Notes: generated from the letters alone by a model not told the origin. Positions 40,169-48,514 are shown, counted from the stretch's first letter. The stretch: 64,000 bases of DNA from Phycisphaeraceae bacterium (GCA_019636555.1 JAHBXH010000001.1:2700928-2764927), one strand, 5' to 3'. Translations and numbers: made by a program.

Positions 40169-40894
40169 TCAGGCGCGACGGCGACGGGCAGCGACGAGGC
40201 CGCCGAGGCCGATCAGGGCGAGCGAGCCCGGAGCGGGGACGACCTGAAGGGTGCCGGCGATATCCGTCGGCGAGCCTTCCGGAGCCGCGGTGTTCACGTC
40301 CTGCACGCCGTTGACGAGCAGATCGCGGTACCACGTGTTCTGGGTGCGCTGGTTGTTGCTGAAGACGATCGTGCGGGTGCCACCGGCCTGGCCGACGGTC
40401 ATGTCACCCGTGCGGATCACCCACTCGAGCTGGGGCGTGCCGCCCGACGAGGGGCAGTAAGCCGCCAAGGTGCCCGAGAGGAGCAGCTGCGAAGCGAACG
40501 ACGTGGCCGTCGTGCCGCCGAGGATCGTGTTGCCAGCCGAGAACGAGCTGCTCAGGTAGGTCGTGCCGCCGCTCGTCAGAGCGCCGCGGGTCTGCGCACC
40601 GAGCGCATCGCCGTTCGCACCCGAGCCCCAGTTGCTCATCCGCTCAGAGCCGGTGTAACGGGCATAGGCAACAGCCGGGCCCGTGCCGCCGGACGCGGGA
40701 ACCGGGGTTTCCGGATCGGCGTAGGCCACAACGCGGAACTTGACCGCCTTGTTGCCGCTGCTCACATCGACAGCCGCGTTGGACGACCAAGTCGCGCCGT
40801 TGTCGGTGCTGAATTGATACTTGAAGCCCCAAGCAGCGTTAGCCGAGGCAGCGATACCAGCAATGGCCGTGAGGCCCACAACGAAATTCTTCAT
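40169..40894 (-). CDS. PEP-CTERM-like secreted protein, second of three tandem paralogues
   Basis: The 241-aa protein starts with a signal peptide (MKNFVVGLTAIAGIAASANA) and ends 'VPAPGSLALIGLGGLVAARR' plus RRA. The body resembles the first paralogue in its start (W/YGFKYQFSTDNGATW.., compare 'YGLLFEVSTDGSTW') and in 'GTGPAVAYARYTGSERMSNW'. It lacks the 'TFYN.ASP..KQSG' stretch and carries two Cys-poor loops instead. It has the same AGGAGAAGAGAGA ribosome site as the first gene, showing that the leader was duplicated with the gene. Confidence 0.8.
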   Translation of the reverse strand: MKNFVVGLTAIAGIAASANAAWGFKYQFSTDNGATWSSNAAVDVSSGNKAVKFRVVAYADPETPVPASGGTGPAVAYARYTGSERMSNWGSGANGDALGAQTRGALTSGGTTYLSSSFSAGNTILGGTTATSFASQLLLSGTLAAYCPSSGGTPQLEWVIRTGDMTVGQAGGTRTIVFSNNQRTQNTWYRDLLVNGVQDVNTAAPEGSPTDIAGTLQVVPAPGSLALIGLGGLVAARRRRA

Positions 40895-41458
40895 GTCTCT
40901 CTTCTCCTCTGAAAAAAAATCCCACGGAACGGGCGGTTCGTTCCTGACCGATGAAATGTACATCGAAGTCCGGGGGTGCTTCAAGACCTTTCAGTTCGTT
41001 TTGATCGTTTTTTGTCAGATTTTCTGGTCTGTAGGGTTGCACGTCCCAGAAATAGTGCCCCGTTCGGTGGTCTGTAACGTCTGTACCCAATGAAACACCC
41101 GCCACCTCCGGGTTTTGCCCGATGAAATCCCCCCTTTTCGCGCCATCGAATCTCTCGCGCCCCACCCACCGGGCGGATTTCAGTCGAAATCTGGGTCTGC
41201 ATCCGTCAATCACAACTCAACCAAGGCGTTGAGGCTCGCGATGCCCATTCGACCCGGACTTTCCTCGTTTCCGGCGCTCCGCCCCACAGCCGATACATAG
41301 GGTGATGACCCCATGCTCCCGAATCCGCGGATCGACGAACACACTCAGCTGATGTCAAAAAAGAATCCGCTCCGGCGGTGAGACCGGAGCGGACGATGAG
41401 TTCATGACTTGCTGAGTCTGCGGCCTTCGCCGCGGTTTCTCAGACTATTTCCGATCGC
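40895..41458. other. Long intergenic region between PEP-CTERM genes
   Basis: 564 bases. The right end holds a terminator for the gene at 41459. The rest, about 460 bases, includes a T/A-richer stretch near 40990-41040 with several T-runs, likely the promoter area of the gene starting at 40894. Short leftward frames across it have no ribosome site and overlap the PEP-CTERM start, so I do not call them. Its length leaves room for an unseen small RNA or a long leader. Confidence 0.45.
41357..41393 (-). terminator. Terminator of the third PEP-CTERM gene
   Basis: TCCGCTCCGG (41366-41375) and CCGGAGCGGA (41384-41393) form a perfect 10-bp stem with an 8-base loop; on the minus strand it is followed by ATTCTTTTTT. 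Confidence 0.88.
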
Positions 41459-42145
41459 TCAGGCGCGACGACGGCGGGCGGCAACAAGGCCACCGAGGCC
41501 GAGGAGGGCGAGCGAGCCAGGAGCCGGGATGCCTTCAACGGTGATCGTTGCATTCATGTCAACACGGCCCGGACCACCGGCCTGCGGAGCGCCGGACTGC
41601 TTGTTCACGGGCGACGCGCTGTTGTAGAACGTGAGACCCGCCGTGGAACCAGAACCAAAAGTCTTGTTCTGAAGCGTGATCACGTGATTCAGGCCGGCGG
41701 CGTCGAGCTTCACTTCGCCGACATAGATTTCCTTGTACGGCTCGAAGGGAACATCGGCGAGGAACAGCTGCGAGCCGAAGCTCGTCACAGCCGAGGTGCC
41801 GATCGTGGCGCCCGCGACGGTCGTCAGGGCGGGGTTGCCGCTCGAGATCGTGCGAACGATGTTCTGGAAGTTGTCGGTGCCCTGGAATCCGACAGCCTGG
41901 TTCGAACCCGTGAAGCGGGTGAGGGCTTGAGCCGTGCCCGTGCCGTCCGCGGTGGTGATCGTCGGGGCCGAGTTCGGGTCGAAGTACACGCCGAAACGGA
42001 ACTTGACGGTGTCGCCCGCAGTGGCGGTCACGCTGGAAACCCAAGCGGCGCCATTCCAGACTTCGAACTTGAGGCCATAGGCAGCGTTCGCGCCGGCAGC
42101 GAGGCCAGCCACACCAGCAACAGCAGCAATCATGCTCTTCATCAT
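41459..42145 (-). CDS. PEP-CTERM-like secreted protein, third of three tandem paralogues
   Basis: The 228-aa protein has a signal peptide (MMKSMIAAVAGVAGLAAGAN), the shared start 'YGLKFEVWNGAAW', 'TTADGTGTAQALTRFTGSN', 'FGSGSTAGLTFYNSASP' with 'KQSGAP', and the tail 'IPAPGSLALLGLGGLVAARR' plus RRA. It is closer to the first paralogue than to the second. AGGAG lies before ATG 42145. It has its own terminator and a 306-base upstream region, so each of the three genes appears to be separately controlled. Confidence 0.8.
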   Translation of the reverse strand: MMKSMIAAVAGVAGLAAGANAAYGLKFEVWNGAAWVSSVTATAGDTVKFRFGVYFDPNSAPTITTADGTGTAQALTRFTGSNQAVGFQGTDNFQNIVRTISSGNPALTTVAGATIGTSAVTSFGSQLFLADVPFEPYKEIYVGEVKLDAAGLNHVITLQNKTFGSGSTAGLTFYNSASPVNKQSGAPQAGGPGRVDMNATITVEGIPAPGSLALLGLGGLVAARRRRA

Positions 42146-42451
42146 CTTACGGTCTCCTCGCGAATCTCAAAGGAAGACAAACAATGGCCCGCGCGAACAC
42201 CTCGTGCAGAGCCGTATTTCAAATCTGCCTCGTGTTTTTCGCGTTGCCAGCGAAGTTGGCGGAAAAGTCGGCTTTTTCGCTTTTCCCGGTGCCGACGGAG
42301 CCTTTTTCCCAGGCGAAAATGTCGGCACTAAAGCCTGCAAACGCAATAACTTGCGTCCGGACCCGACTCGGAATCCGGAATCGCCCACAACCGTTTCTGA
42401 AACATTGCTAATGACTGTTGCAGGGCGACGATTCCACCCGCCTTCGCTCGG
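42146..42451. other. Intergenic region between thyX and the third PEP-CTERM gene
   Basis: 306 bases. It must contain the end of the thyX transcript and the promoter of the PEP-CTERM gene at 42145. A T-rich patch with an imperfect inverted repeat lies near 42260-42310. I see no strong terminator, no promoter with both hexamers and no coding frame. Confidence 0.4.
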
Positions 42452-43462
42452 CTAACCGTTGCCGAAGCCGAGCTTCGCCAGTTTCTCGGACCATTCAGCC
42501 CGTTCCCGCGAGTTGTCGCTCGCCAGCTCCGGGTTGCCGCCCGCCGCTATTCGGGAAAGGGCCTCCGCCTCGAGCCGGCTCAGATGAAGCCCGCCCAGCT
42601 CGTAGTCCCGCCAGGCTTCGACCGTCCCGGGCACCAGCGGCTCGATCAATTTGAGCATCGCCTCCGCAAACACGCGGATCTCGGCTTGGGCGTGCGAATC
42701 GATCCGGAGCGCCAGGAACCTCAGCGTGTTGTGCAGGTCGCACTTCCAGTACCACTCGGTGTACATATTGACCGGCAAACCGATCCGAGCCATTTCGCGG
42801 CTGACCCCCTGCTCTGTCAACGCCAGATACCGCTTGTAGAACCCCTCCACTTCGTCGAGGTAGTTCACAAACTCCTGCGCCGTCTTGAGATCCTGCGCAT
42901 CGTCGTGGACGCGAAACAGTTCCTCACCCCCCTGCCGGTTCGCCTTGCTCTGCTTTCGGACTTGATCCAGGTTCGGCGTGTAAAAGCGATCCGGCAGAAT
43001 CGAATACCGGGCGGAATACTCGTTGACGTTCGCAGTGCGGTGCCGGATCCATTGGCGGGCCACGAAGATCGGCATGCACACGTGGAATTTCAGTTCCACC
43101 ATCTCAAACGGCGTCGTGTGCCGATGTCGCAGCAGATAGCGGATCAGGCCCCGATCCTCGTTTACTTTCTTCGTGCCCTGGCCGTACGAAACGCGAGCGG
43201 CCTGCACGATCGCCGCATCGGCGGTCTGCCCCTGCGGGACCAGCCGCGGCATGCAATCCACAAGCGCGATGAAACCGTGATCGAGAACATTGATCTGCTG
43301 ACGGGCGCTGCCGCCCATGATGTCCACGAGCGGCGTCTCAGGTGCCGAGCGGACGATCCCGTCCGAGCCGGGCTTCAGCGGCTTGATCTCGGGCGTGGGC
43401 AGTTGGCTCGGCGCTTCGGACGCGCGCGTGAAATCCGTTGTCTGCATGGATGGCTCCGCCAT
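42452..43462 (-). CDS. thyX: Flavin-dependent thymidylate synthase ThyX
   Basis: The 336-aa protein carries the ThyX signature RHRTANVNEYSARYS (RHRxxSxxxxSxR form), 'HTTPFEMVELKFHVCMPIFV', 'EGFYKRYLALTEQGVSREMA', 'RIGLPVNMYTEWYWKCDLHN' and 'FLALRIDSHAQAEIR'. It makes dTMP from dUMP using FAD and methylene-tetrahydrofolate. The usual first Ser of the signature is Ala-Asn-Val-Asn-like here. It is longer than the typical 220-250 residues, with a 60-residue N-terminal extension and a C-terminal tail. TATCCT lies 6 bases before ATG 43462 and there is no ribosome site. Confidence 0.95.
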   Translation of the reverse strand: MAEPSMQTTDFTRASEAPSQLPTPEIKPLKPGSDGIVRSAPETPLVDIMGGSARQQINVLDHGFIALVDCMPRLVPQGQTADAAIVQAARVSYGQGTKKVNEDRGLIRYLLRHRHTTPFEMVELKFHVCMPIFVARQWIRHRTANVNEYSARYSILPDRFYTPNLDQVRKQSKANRQGGEELFRVHDDAQDLKTAQEFVNYLDEVEGFYKRYLALTEQGVSREMARIGLPVNMYTEWYWKCDLHNTLRFLALRIDSHAQAEIRVFAEAMLKLIEPLVPGTVEAWRDYELGGLHLSRLEAEALSRIAAGGNPELASDNSRERAEWSEKLAKLGFGNG

Positions 43463-43468
43463 GCGGGC

Positions 43469-43474
43469 AGGATA
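43469..43474 (-). promoter_or_regulatory. thyX: Putative -10 box for a leaderless transcript (thyX)
   Basis: TATCCT on the minus strand, exactly 6 bases before the ATG; same hexamer and spacing as two other genes in the window. Confidence 0.5.
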
Positions 43475-43613
43475 GCGGAGTCAAAGGGCGATGGGATTGC
43501 AGAGGATGCCTCCTCACCGTGGGAAGAGTGAAGTTGCGATTTCGAAACACGCAGATGCAAGGACAGCCGTCCCCAGCTCCTCGCTCTTCAGTGACCGCTC
43601 CGGTGGCTTGCCG

Positions 43614-43619
43614 TATATT
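43614..43619 (+). promoter_or_regulatory. Putative -10 box before the gene at 43629
   Basis: TATATT, 9 bases before the ATG at 43629. Fits a leaderless or very short-leader transcript. Confidence 0.35.
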
Positions 43620-43628
43620 CGGTAAACA

Positions 43629-45173
43629 ATGTTGAATCAGGACGACAGTCCTCCCACCGCAGGTCGCTCTCCATCAAACGGCCCAAGCCGCTCGACATTC
43701 CGTCGCGTGATTCGCTGGTTCTGCGTTTCGGTGATCGTTGCAACACTCGGTGTTGTCGCGGCAGTTCTGATCTGGGTGTGGCATTGGGAGCGGCAAATCG
43801 GAGGCGACAACACCGACACTCGCATGCAGGCATCGGAAATTGTTTCTGAAGCGCAAGGGTCGTTTGCAGACGAAGCCAATCGGTGGAGCGAACTGGCGGA
43901 TATTCTGGCGACGTACGAGCAATTGCAGAGCGAATTCCAGCGGAACTATCCGGCCCCGAAGGACTCAGCCGGCTTTGCGCTCCCGAACTGGGTTCCGGAC
44001 GCGTCGATGGCGTACGACCCGTCGTCTTCGCCTGAGCAGAGCAAGGCCGGCGCCGAATTTCTCGCCCGCCTCGATCGATCCGGCCTGCTCGCCCGACAGG
44101 AATTTTTCGAGCGCGCCAAGCACTTTGAACGGCCGATCGATGCCCCGAGGCTGATCGACGCGACCTTTCTCGATCTTACTGTTGCTCGAAGGCTCGCCCG
44201 CGCGGACCGCGCTCTCTTGTTTCGCCTCTGGAAATCGGGAGGCGCGCAAGACAAAGAGGCCGCCCGAGTCTTCGAGTGGCTGCTCGCGCTCGGCCGCGCG
44301 TATCGCTATCAGTTCGGAGCGATCAACTCACTGACCGGCATCGCGATCCAAGTCCTGGCGCTCGACACGATCCGAGAGGTCTGCATGAACCGTCCGCTGA
44401 GGGAGGACGCACTCGCTCTTTGCCTCGCGGCGATGGAGCGCCAGTTGGACGCGCCGGAACGCGACTTCGCGTTGCGCTGCGAACGAATCCTGGTGCTCGA
44501 CACGGTGCAATGGAGTTTCAGCGATGATGGACGCGGGGATGGTTACTTCCTGGCTGCGGAAAACTTCGATCTTGGAGCGTTGACCGGAAACCAAGCCCGG
44601 AAGACAGCAACAGGCGAAGGATTCTTTCTCGCGAGCAAAAAGGAGCTCGTCGACAAATTCGATGAACTCTTCGGCGCAGACATCGAAAAATCCCTTCGAC
44701 TGCCGCGCGACCGCACCGCAGCCGCCTGGAACGACCCCGTCGAAGGCCTGCCGAGGCGATTCCGCATTCTCAAGATTCTGTATCCCGCGCCACAAAAACT
44801 GATCGCCGCACAGGATCAGTTGATGGGCGAAGTCATCGGAACGAAGACTCTGCTCGCGATCGAGTTGTTTCGACTTCGAAACAACCGATTGCCCGGTGCG
44901 CTCTCCGAATTGGTGCCCGGAATACTTGCGGAACTTCCGCTCGATCCGTACGCATCGGGCACCCTTCGATACAAACAAACGGACCCATCCGAAGATCCAT
45001 GCGGCCGAGACTATTTGCTCTACACGGTCGGATCGGACCGGACCGACAACGATGCAAAAATGAATGTCAAGGTCCCCTTCACGCCTCTGATTGGCGCTCC
45101 TTCAGGAAAGGGATTCGACTTCGTTTTCAATACTCCCGACCCCGATCTTCAGAAGTGTCTGAACGCCGATTGA
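43629..45173 (+). CDS. Hypothetical membrane-anchored protein, 514 aa
   Basis: A basic N-terminus and one membrane helix (about residues 28-50, ..WFCVSVIVATLGVVAAVLIW..) are followed by a large, mostly helical extracytoplasmic domain. Near the C-terminus comes '..TLLAIELFRLRNNRLPGALS..', then 'LPLDPYASGTLRYK' and 'YLLYTVGSDRTDN'. This last part resembles the C-terminal module seen in planctomycete proteins related to pseudopilins ('A.. ..R..G.LP..L..L.....DP..G..L.Y......Y.LYSVG.N'). No catalytic motif is visible. It starts behind TATATT and stops 36 bases before the convergent PDZ gene. Confidence 0.65.
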   Translation: MLNQDDSPPTAGRSPSNGPSRSTFRRVIRWFCVSVIVATLGVVAAVLIWVWHWERQIGGDNTDTRMQASEIVSEAQGSFADEANRWSELADILATYEQLQSEFQRNYPAPKDSAGFALPNWVPDASMAYDPSSSPEQSKAGAEFLARLDRSGLLARQEFFERAKHFERPIDAPRLIDATFLDLTVARRLARADRALLFRLWKSGGAQDKEAARVFEWLLALGRAYRYQFGAINSLTGIAIQVLALDTIREVCMNRPLREDALALCLAAMERQLDAPERDFALRCERILVLDTVQWSFSDDGRGDGYFLAAENFDLGALTGNQARKTATGEGFFLASKKELVDKFDELFGADIEKSLRLPRDRTAAAWNDPVEGLPRRFRILKILYPAPQKLIAAQDQLMGEVIGTKTLLAIELFRLRNNRLPGALSELVPGILAELPLDPYASGTLRYKQTDPSEDPCGRDYLLYTVGSDRTDNDAKMNVKVPFTPLIGAPSGKGFDFVFNTPDPDLQKCLNAD

Positions 45174-45209
45174 TCACAGCATTGACATGCTCTTCCGCGA
45201 GGCGTCACT

Positions 45210-46745
45210 TCACGGCTTAGCGATCAGCCGGATCGTCGCCTCGCCCGAATCGACGCGACGCCGGTACGCAACCACCACCACATCACCCGGCTTCTTCGCG
45301 CCCAGCACACGCACCAGTTCCGCGACGTCGCGCGTCGCGGCACCATCCACGGCCGTGATCACGTCCCCCACTCGCAACTCGCCCTTCACGCCCTTCAAAG
45401 TCAGCGGCGGAATGATGTTCGCCAGCCCGCGCCCCGGCGGCTCGATGATCGACGTGATCGTGACCCCGTCGCCGCTTCCGGTTTCCACCTCGACGCCCAG
45501 GCTCGCCATCCCGGCGCGGATCTCTTCCGCGACTTCCGGGATGGTGCGGACCCACATCCGGAAATCCTTGTCGGTTGCGCGGATCGGGCGATCGAAGACT
45601 TTCTCGAAAGCTGTTGCTCCCGCGTCTTCAGCGGGCGTCGCCCGCCCGTACGCCTCGTACCAATCCCGGAGCTTGCTCAATTCATACAGGTAGAAAAAGA
45701 TCGTGCGCGCCTCGGCGTAGTTCGCGAGTTGCTGCGAAGAAAGAAACTTCTCGCGGGGCTGCACGCAGAACTTCTCCAGCGGCATCAGCGTGTTGCTGCG
45801 CTCGCGGCGCTGCGCGATATTGGTGCGCCACGATGGAACGGGCTTGAGCTGCGAATACGAGGCGCCCCTCGGCACTTCCACATCTTCGACAAGGCTCGCA
45901 AGCCCTTCCTGCACCCAGTATTCGTGCGTCTGACCCTTGCGCGTGCAATCGCGCCAGTGGAGTACATGGAAGAATTCGTGCCGAAGCGTCGAGCCGAGGT
46001 CCTGCGAGACGAGCTGCTTCTGCTCGTGGATGTAGCTGCCGCCGATGGTGGAGAAGCCGGTCCGTGCCGCGGGCCCGAAGGTGACGATGAGCCAGGTTGT
46101 GAAATCGCGCCTGCTCGGGAGCACAATGATGACCCACGGATCGAGCGCGACTTCTTTCGGTTCCCACAGGCCGGGGAATACGTTTTTCTCCGCCCAGTCG
46201 CCGAGACCTTCGAGTTCTTCGCGCGCTTTCTTGAATTCCGCGGGGTCGAACGCGCTGCGATAGATCAGCCGGCGCTTCTCATCGACAAACTCGACGTACT
46301 CGAAGCCGTCGTCCGGGTGATCGAAAACCTTGCGCGCCAGTTCAAGATTCGCGTCGCGCCGGGCTTCGAGCACGACCGCCCAGTTTTCGACTAGTTTCTT
46401 GTAGTTCGCATTTTCGCGCACGCCCGCGAGGTCCGGGTCGCGCGTCAGCTTGCGGTAGTCATCAAAGCCGTTCTCCACCGCGCGCACAAGGAGCACACCC
46501 GCTTCGTCCGCTTTTCCTGTCGCGGCGCACACGCACGCGAGGTTATAGAGAGGAACAAAGTTCCGGGGTTGCAGTTCGATCTGCCGGCGCAGCAACGGTT
46601 CGGCCACTGCAAAATCCCGCTTGGCGAGCGCGGCATCGGCGCTCGCTTCTACCTGCTCGGCTGTTTGTGGCTCCGCGGAAAGACAGTTCACCACGGAGAA
46701 CACAGAGAGCACAGAGAAAACAAGAAAGAGAGAGGCAAGACGCAA
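45210..46745 (-). CDS. Secreted gluzincin-type metallopeptidase-like protein with TPR and PDZ domains
   Basis: The 511-aa protein starts at TTG 46745: signal peptide (MRLASLFLVFSVLSVFSVVN, then CLSAEP), TPR-like helices ('LAKRDFAVAEPLLRRQIELQ', 'YNLACVCAATGKADEAGVLL'). A DUF1570-like zinc-peptidase domain with 'TLRHEFFHVLHWR' (HExxH) and the downstream Glu in 'EYWVQEGLASLVED' follows. A C-terminal PDZ domain (about 415-510: 'LGVEVETGSGDGVTITSII', 'LRVGDVITAVDGAATRDVAE') ends the protein. It should act outside the cytoplasm, perhaps on envelope proteins. The hydrophobic core of the signal peptide is encoded by a copy of the CACAGAG-type repeat found as terminal repeats at 35666-35808. Confidence 0.75.
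   Translation of the reverse strand: MRLASLFLVFSVLSVFSVVNCLSAEPQTAEQVEASADAALAKRDFAVAEPLLRRQIELQPRNFVPLYNLACVCAATGKADEAGVLLVRAVENGFDDYRKLTRDPDLAGVRENANYKKLVENWAVVLEARRDANLELARKVFDHPDDGFEYVEFVDEKRRLIYRSAFDPAEFKKAREELEGLGDWAEKNVFPGLWEPKEVALDPWVIIVLPSRRDFTTWLIVTFGPAARTGFSTIGGSYIHEQKQLVSQDLGSTLRHEFFHVLHWRDCTRKGQTHEYWVQEGLASLVEDVEVPRGASYSQLKPVPSWRTNIAQRRERSNTLMPLEKFCVQPREKFLSSQQLANYAEARTIFFYLYELSKLRDWYEAYGRATPAEDAGATAFEKVFDRPIRATDKDFRMWVRTIPEVAEEIRAGMASLGVEVETGSGDGVTITSIIEPPGRGLANIIPPLTLKGVKGELRVGDVITAVDGAATRDVAELVRVLGAKKPGDVVVVAYRRRVDSGEATIRLIAKP
46688..46720 (-). repeat. Single copy of the CACCAC(A/G)GAG..CACAGAG repeat inside a signal-peptide coding region
   Basis: Plus-strand sequence tcaccacggagaacacagag and the following 13 bases match one terminal repeat of the element at 35666-35808 at most positions. 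Read on the minus strand in the coding frame it gives FSVLSVFSVVN, the hydrophobic core of the signal peptide. Confidence 0.75.
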
Positions 46746-47083
46746 TGGACGCGCGAGCGAAGATCGCGGAGGAGTGCGGCGAACTCGACAGCTCGCGCGG
46801 GATGCCCGCAACTCTCGCTCTCCTTTCGGGCGATCGTGCGTTGCCGCGGCATCCGAATGGACCACCGCTCCTCTTCCGCCTTTCAGCCCGACAGGGCTGA
46901 AAGATTCGAGCCGAGGGTGGAGCGAGTCCTTGAGCGACACCCTCGGTGCACGGACGCAGAACCCTCGCACGCTGGAGGCGTGCGACATCGGGCGCTCGAA
47001 ACGATCGGCCAAGCAAGTCGTTTGAACGACTCTCCCAGAGAGCGGGTCTTTGAGACCGGCGATCGCGTTGCGAAGTCTCGTTC
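46746..47083. other. Intergenic region with a chain of hairpins between the PDZ gene and purN
   Basis: 338 bases. The left 130 bases hold the upstream region of the gene starting at 46745, with no clear promoter. From 46880 to 47057 there is a chain of perfect hairpins, listed separately. No frame here looks coding. Confidence 0.6.
46880..47057. repeat. REP-like hairpin array
   Basis: At least five perfect inverted repeats follow one another. CTTTCAGCCC/GGGCTGAAAG lies at 46880-46903 (loop GACA). CCGAGGGT/ACCCTCGG lies at 46911-46946. TCGCACGC/GCGTGCGA lies at 46965-46985 (loop TGGAG). AGTCGTT/AACGACT lies at 47016-47031. GGTCT/AGACC lies at 47045-47057. From memory, similar 'TTTCAGCCC..GGGCTGAAA ... 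CGCACGC..GCGTGCG' modules recur between genes in many planctomycete genomes. Confidence 0.8.
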
Positions 47084-47668
47084 TCACGGCCGCCATCCCG
47101 CGAAGAGCTTCTTGAGCGCCTCCGGATACGCCTCGCACTCGGCCGCGAACACGCGCGACGCGAGCGAATCCGGGGTGTCGCCCGGAAGCACCGGCACTTC
47201 TCGCTGCAGGACAATCGGCCCGGTGTCATAGCGTGAATCGCACAGATGCACCGTGCAGCCCGAAACCTTGTCCCCGGCCTTGAGCACCGCCTCGTGCACA
47301 TGATGGCCGTACAGGCCCGCACCGCCATGTCGGGGGAGCAGCGCCGGATGAATGTTGACCACACGCCCGTCGAACGCGGGAGGAATATCAACAAGTTTCA
47401 GATAACCGGCGAGCACGACCCAGTCGATTCGATGCTCGTCCAGCACGGATTCGAGTTTTTCGCGGGCAATGCGGCCGGGAATCACAAGCGTCGTCAATCC
47501 CGCCTCGCGCGACTTGGCGGCGCCGGTACATTCCGACGAAGCCATGACGAGTGCAATCTCGGCGGCCAGTTCCCGCTTTTCAATCCGCGCCAGCAGATTG
47601 AGCAGCGTCCGCCCCCCGCCCGAAATCATGACGGCGAGCCGGGGCGATCTGATCGAGTCGGTCGGCAT
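47084..47668 (-). CDS. purN: Phosphoribosylglycinamide formyltransferase
   Basis: The 194-aa protein shows PurN motifs: 'LAVMISGGGRTLLNLL' (phosphate-binding loop; the family's GSGSN is GGGRT here), 'DWVVLAGYLKLVD', 'VVNIHPALLPRHGGAGLYG' with catalytic Asn and His, and 'SRYDTGPIVLQREVPV' with the catalytic Asp. It formylates GAR in purine synthesis. Other pur genes are not nearby. The start ATG 47668 has no strong ribosome site. Confidence 0.93.
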   Translation of the reverse strand: MPTDSIRSPRLAVMISGGGRTLLNLLARIEKRELAAEIALVMASSECTGAAKSREAGLTTLVIPGRIAREKLESVLDEHRIDWVVLAGYLKLVDIPPAFDGRVVNIHPALLPRHGGAGLYGHHVHEAVLKAGDKVSGCTVHLCDSRYDTGPIVLQREVPVLPGDTPDSLASRVFAAECEAYPEALKKLFAGWRP

Positions 47669-47715
47669 TCTCTATTCCGCCCGTCGAGCCCACGCAGACC
47701 TATCGCGAAAACCGA

Positions 47716-48066
47716 TCAGAGCGCCGCTTTCACGGCCGCGTCGCGGTCCTTCACGATGGTGAGCAGCGTGTTGAGGCGCGTCAGCTTGAAGACTTGCATG
47801 AGCTCTTCGCTCATGTTAAAGAACACAACCTTGCCGCCTTTGCCCTTGATCGTTTTGTTCAGCGTGATCAAGGCGCCCAAGCCGGCCGACGCAATCAGCG
47901 TGACCATGCTGAGATCGACCGCGAGGTGATTGTGGCACTGCGATGCGGCGTTGGTCAGTTCGGCGAGAACGACCTGGCACTCATGCTCCGTGATCTTCTC
48001 GCGTTCGAGGCGCGAAACCATCACATTGCCGACGAGGTTGTTGGAGACGAAAGAACTCTGGGACAT
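47716..48066 (-). CDS. STAS-domain protein (anti-sigma factor antagonist type)
   Basis: The 116-aa protein is one STAS domain: 'VMVSRLEREKITEHECQVVL', 'HLAVDLSMVTLIASAGLGAL' and 'KGKGGKVVFFNMSEELMQVF', 'LTRLNTLLTIVKDRDAAVKA'. In SpoIIAA-like proteins the Ser in 'DxS...S.G' is phosphorylated by an anti-sigma kinase; a Ser is present in 'ASAGLG'. No kinase or sigma gene is adjacent. ATG 48066 is preferred because the fold starts there and TACACT lies 8 bases upstream. Confidence 0.85.
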   Translation of the reverse strand: MSQSSFVSNNLVGNVMVSRLEREKITEHECQVVLAELTNAASQCHNHLAVDLSMVTLIASAGLGALITLNKTIKGKGGKVVFFNMSEELMQVFKLTRLNTLLTIVKDRDAAVKAAL

Positions 48067-48074
48067 GGGCCCGA

Positions 48075-48080
48075 AGTGTA
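48075..48080 (-). promoter_or_regulatory. Putative -10 box for a leaderless transcript (STAS gene)
   Basis: TACACT on the minus strand, 8 bases before the ATG at 48066. Confidence 0.35.
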
Positions 48081-48113
48081 CCCGAACGGAGGCCGCGCCA
48101 TCCGGCCGGTGTT

Positions 48114-48503
48114 TCATGCGGTCGGAGGCTGGCGGAACGGGATCGGTTTGCCGTTCTGATCGACGCTGACCATGACGAGTGTTGCTGCCGTCACCGGAAC
48201 CAGTTTTCCGTCCTTTTCGCGCTCCGCCTCGACCTCCACAAGCACTGTCGCGGAGGTCGTGCCCAAACGGGTGGTTGTCCCGTAAAAGTTCACCACCTCG
48301 CCCACGTGCACCGGCGCTTTGAATTCCACGCGGTCAATCGCCGCGGTCACCCACCTGTGCCGCCCGTGATGACACGCCTCGACGAACCCCGCCTGGTCGA
48401 TGTACGAAAGAATCACGCCCCCGAAAATCGTGCCGTAATGATTCGTATCGCGCGGCATCGTGGTGACTCGAAGAGCCAGGCGGCGCGGTGAAGTCTGTGT
48501 CAT
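48114..48503 (-). CDS. Hotdog-fold acyl-CoA thioesterase (YciA/cytosolic type)
   Basis: The 129-aa protein has the hotdog thioesterase pattern: 'RDTNHYGTIFGGVILSYIDQ' (the N..G..FGG helix with catalytic Asp), 'GRHRWVTAAIDRVEFKAPVH' and 'GEVVNFYGTTTRLGTTSATV' plus 'VEVEAEREKDGKLVPVTAAT'. It hydrolyses acyl-CoA esters. The start ATG 48503 lies 5 bases after a TACGGT box. It ends 47 bases before the STAS gene; the two may be co-transcribed or separate. Confidence 0.87.
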   Translation of the reverse strand: MTQTSPRRLALRVTTMPRDTNHYGTIFGGVILSYIDQAGFVEACHHGRHRWVTAAIDRVEFKAPVHVGEVVNFYGTTTRLGTTSATVLVEVEAEREKDGKLVPVTAATLVMVSVDQNGKPIPFRQPPTA

Positions 48504-48508
48504 GCCCG

Positions 48509-48514
48509 ACCGTA
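48509..48514 (-). promoter_or_regulatory. Putative -10 box for a leaderless transcript (thioesterase)
   Basis: TACGGT on the minus strand, 5 bases before the ATG at 48503. Confidence 0.3.
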
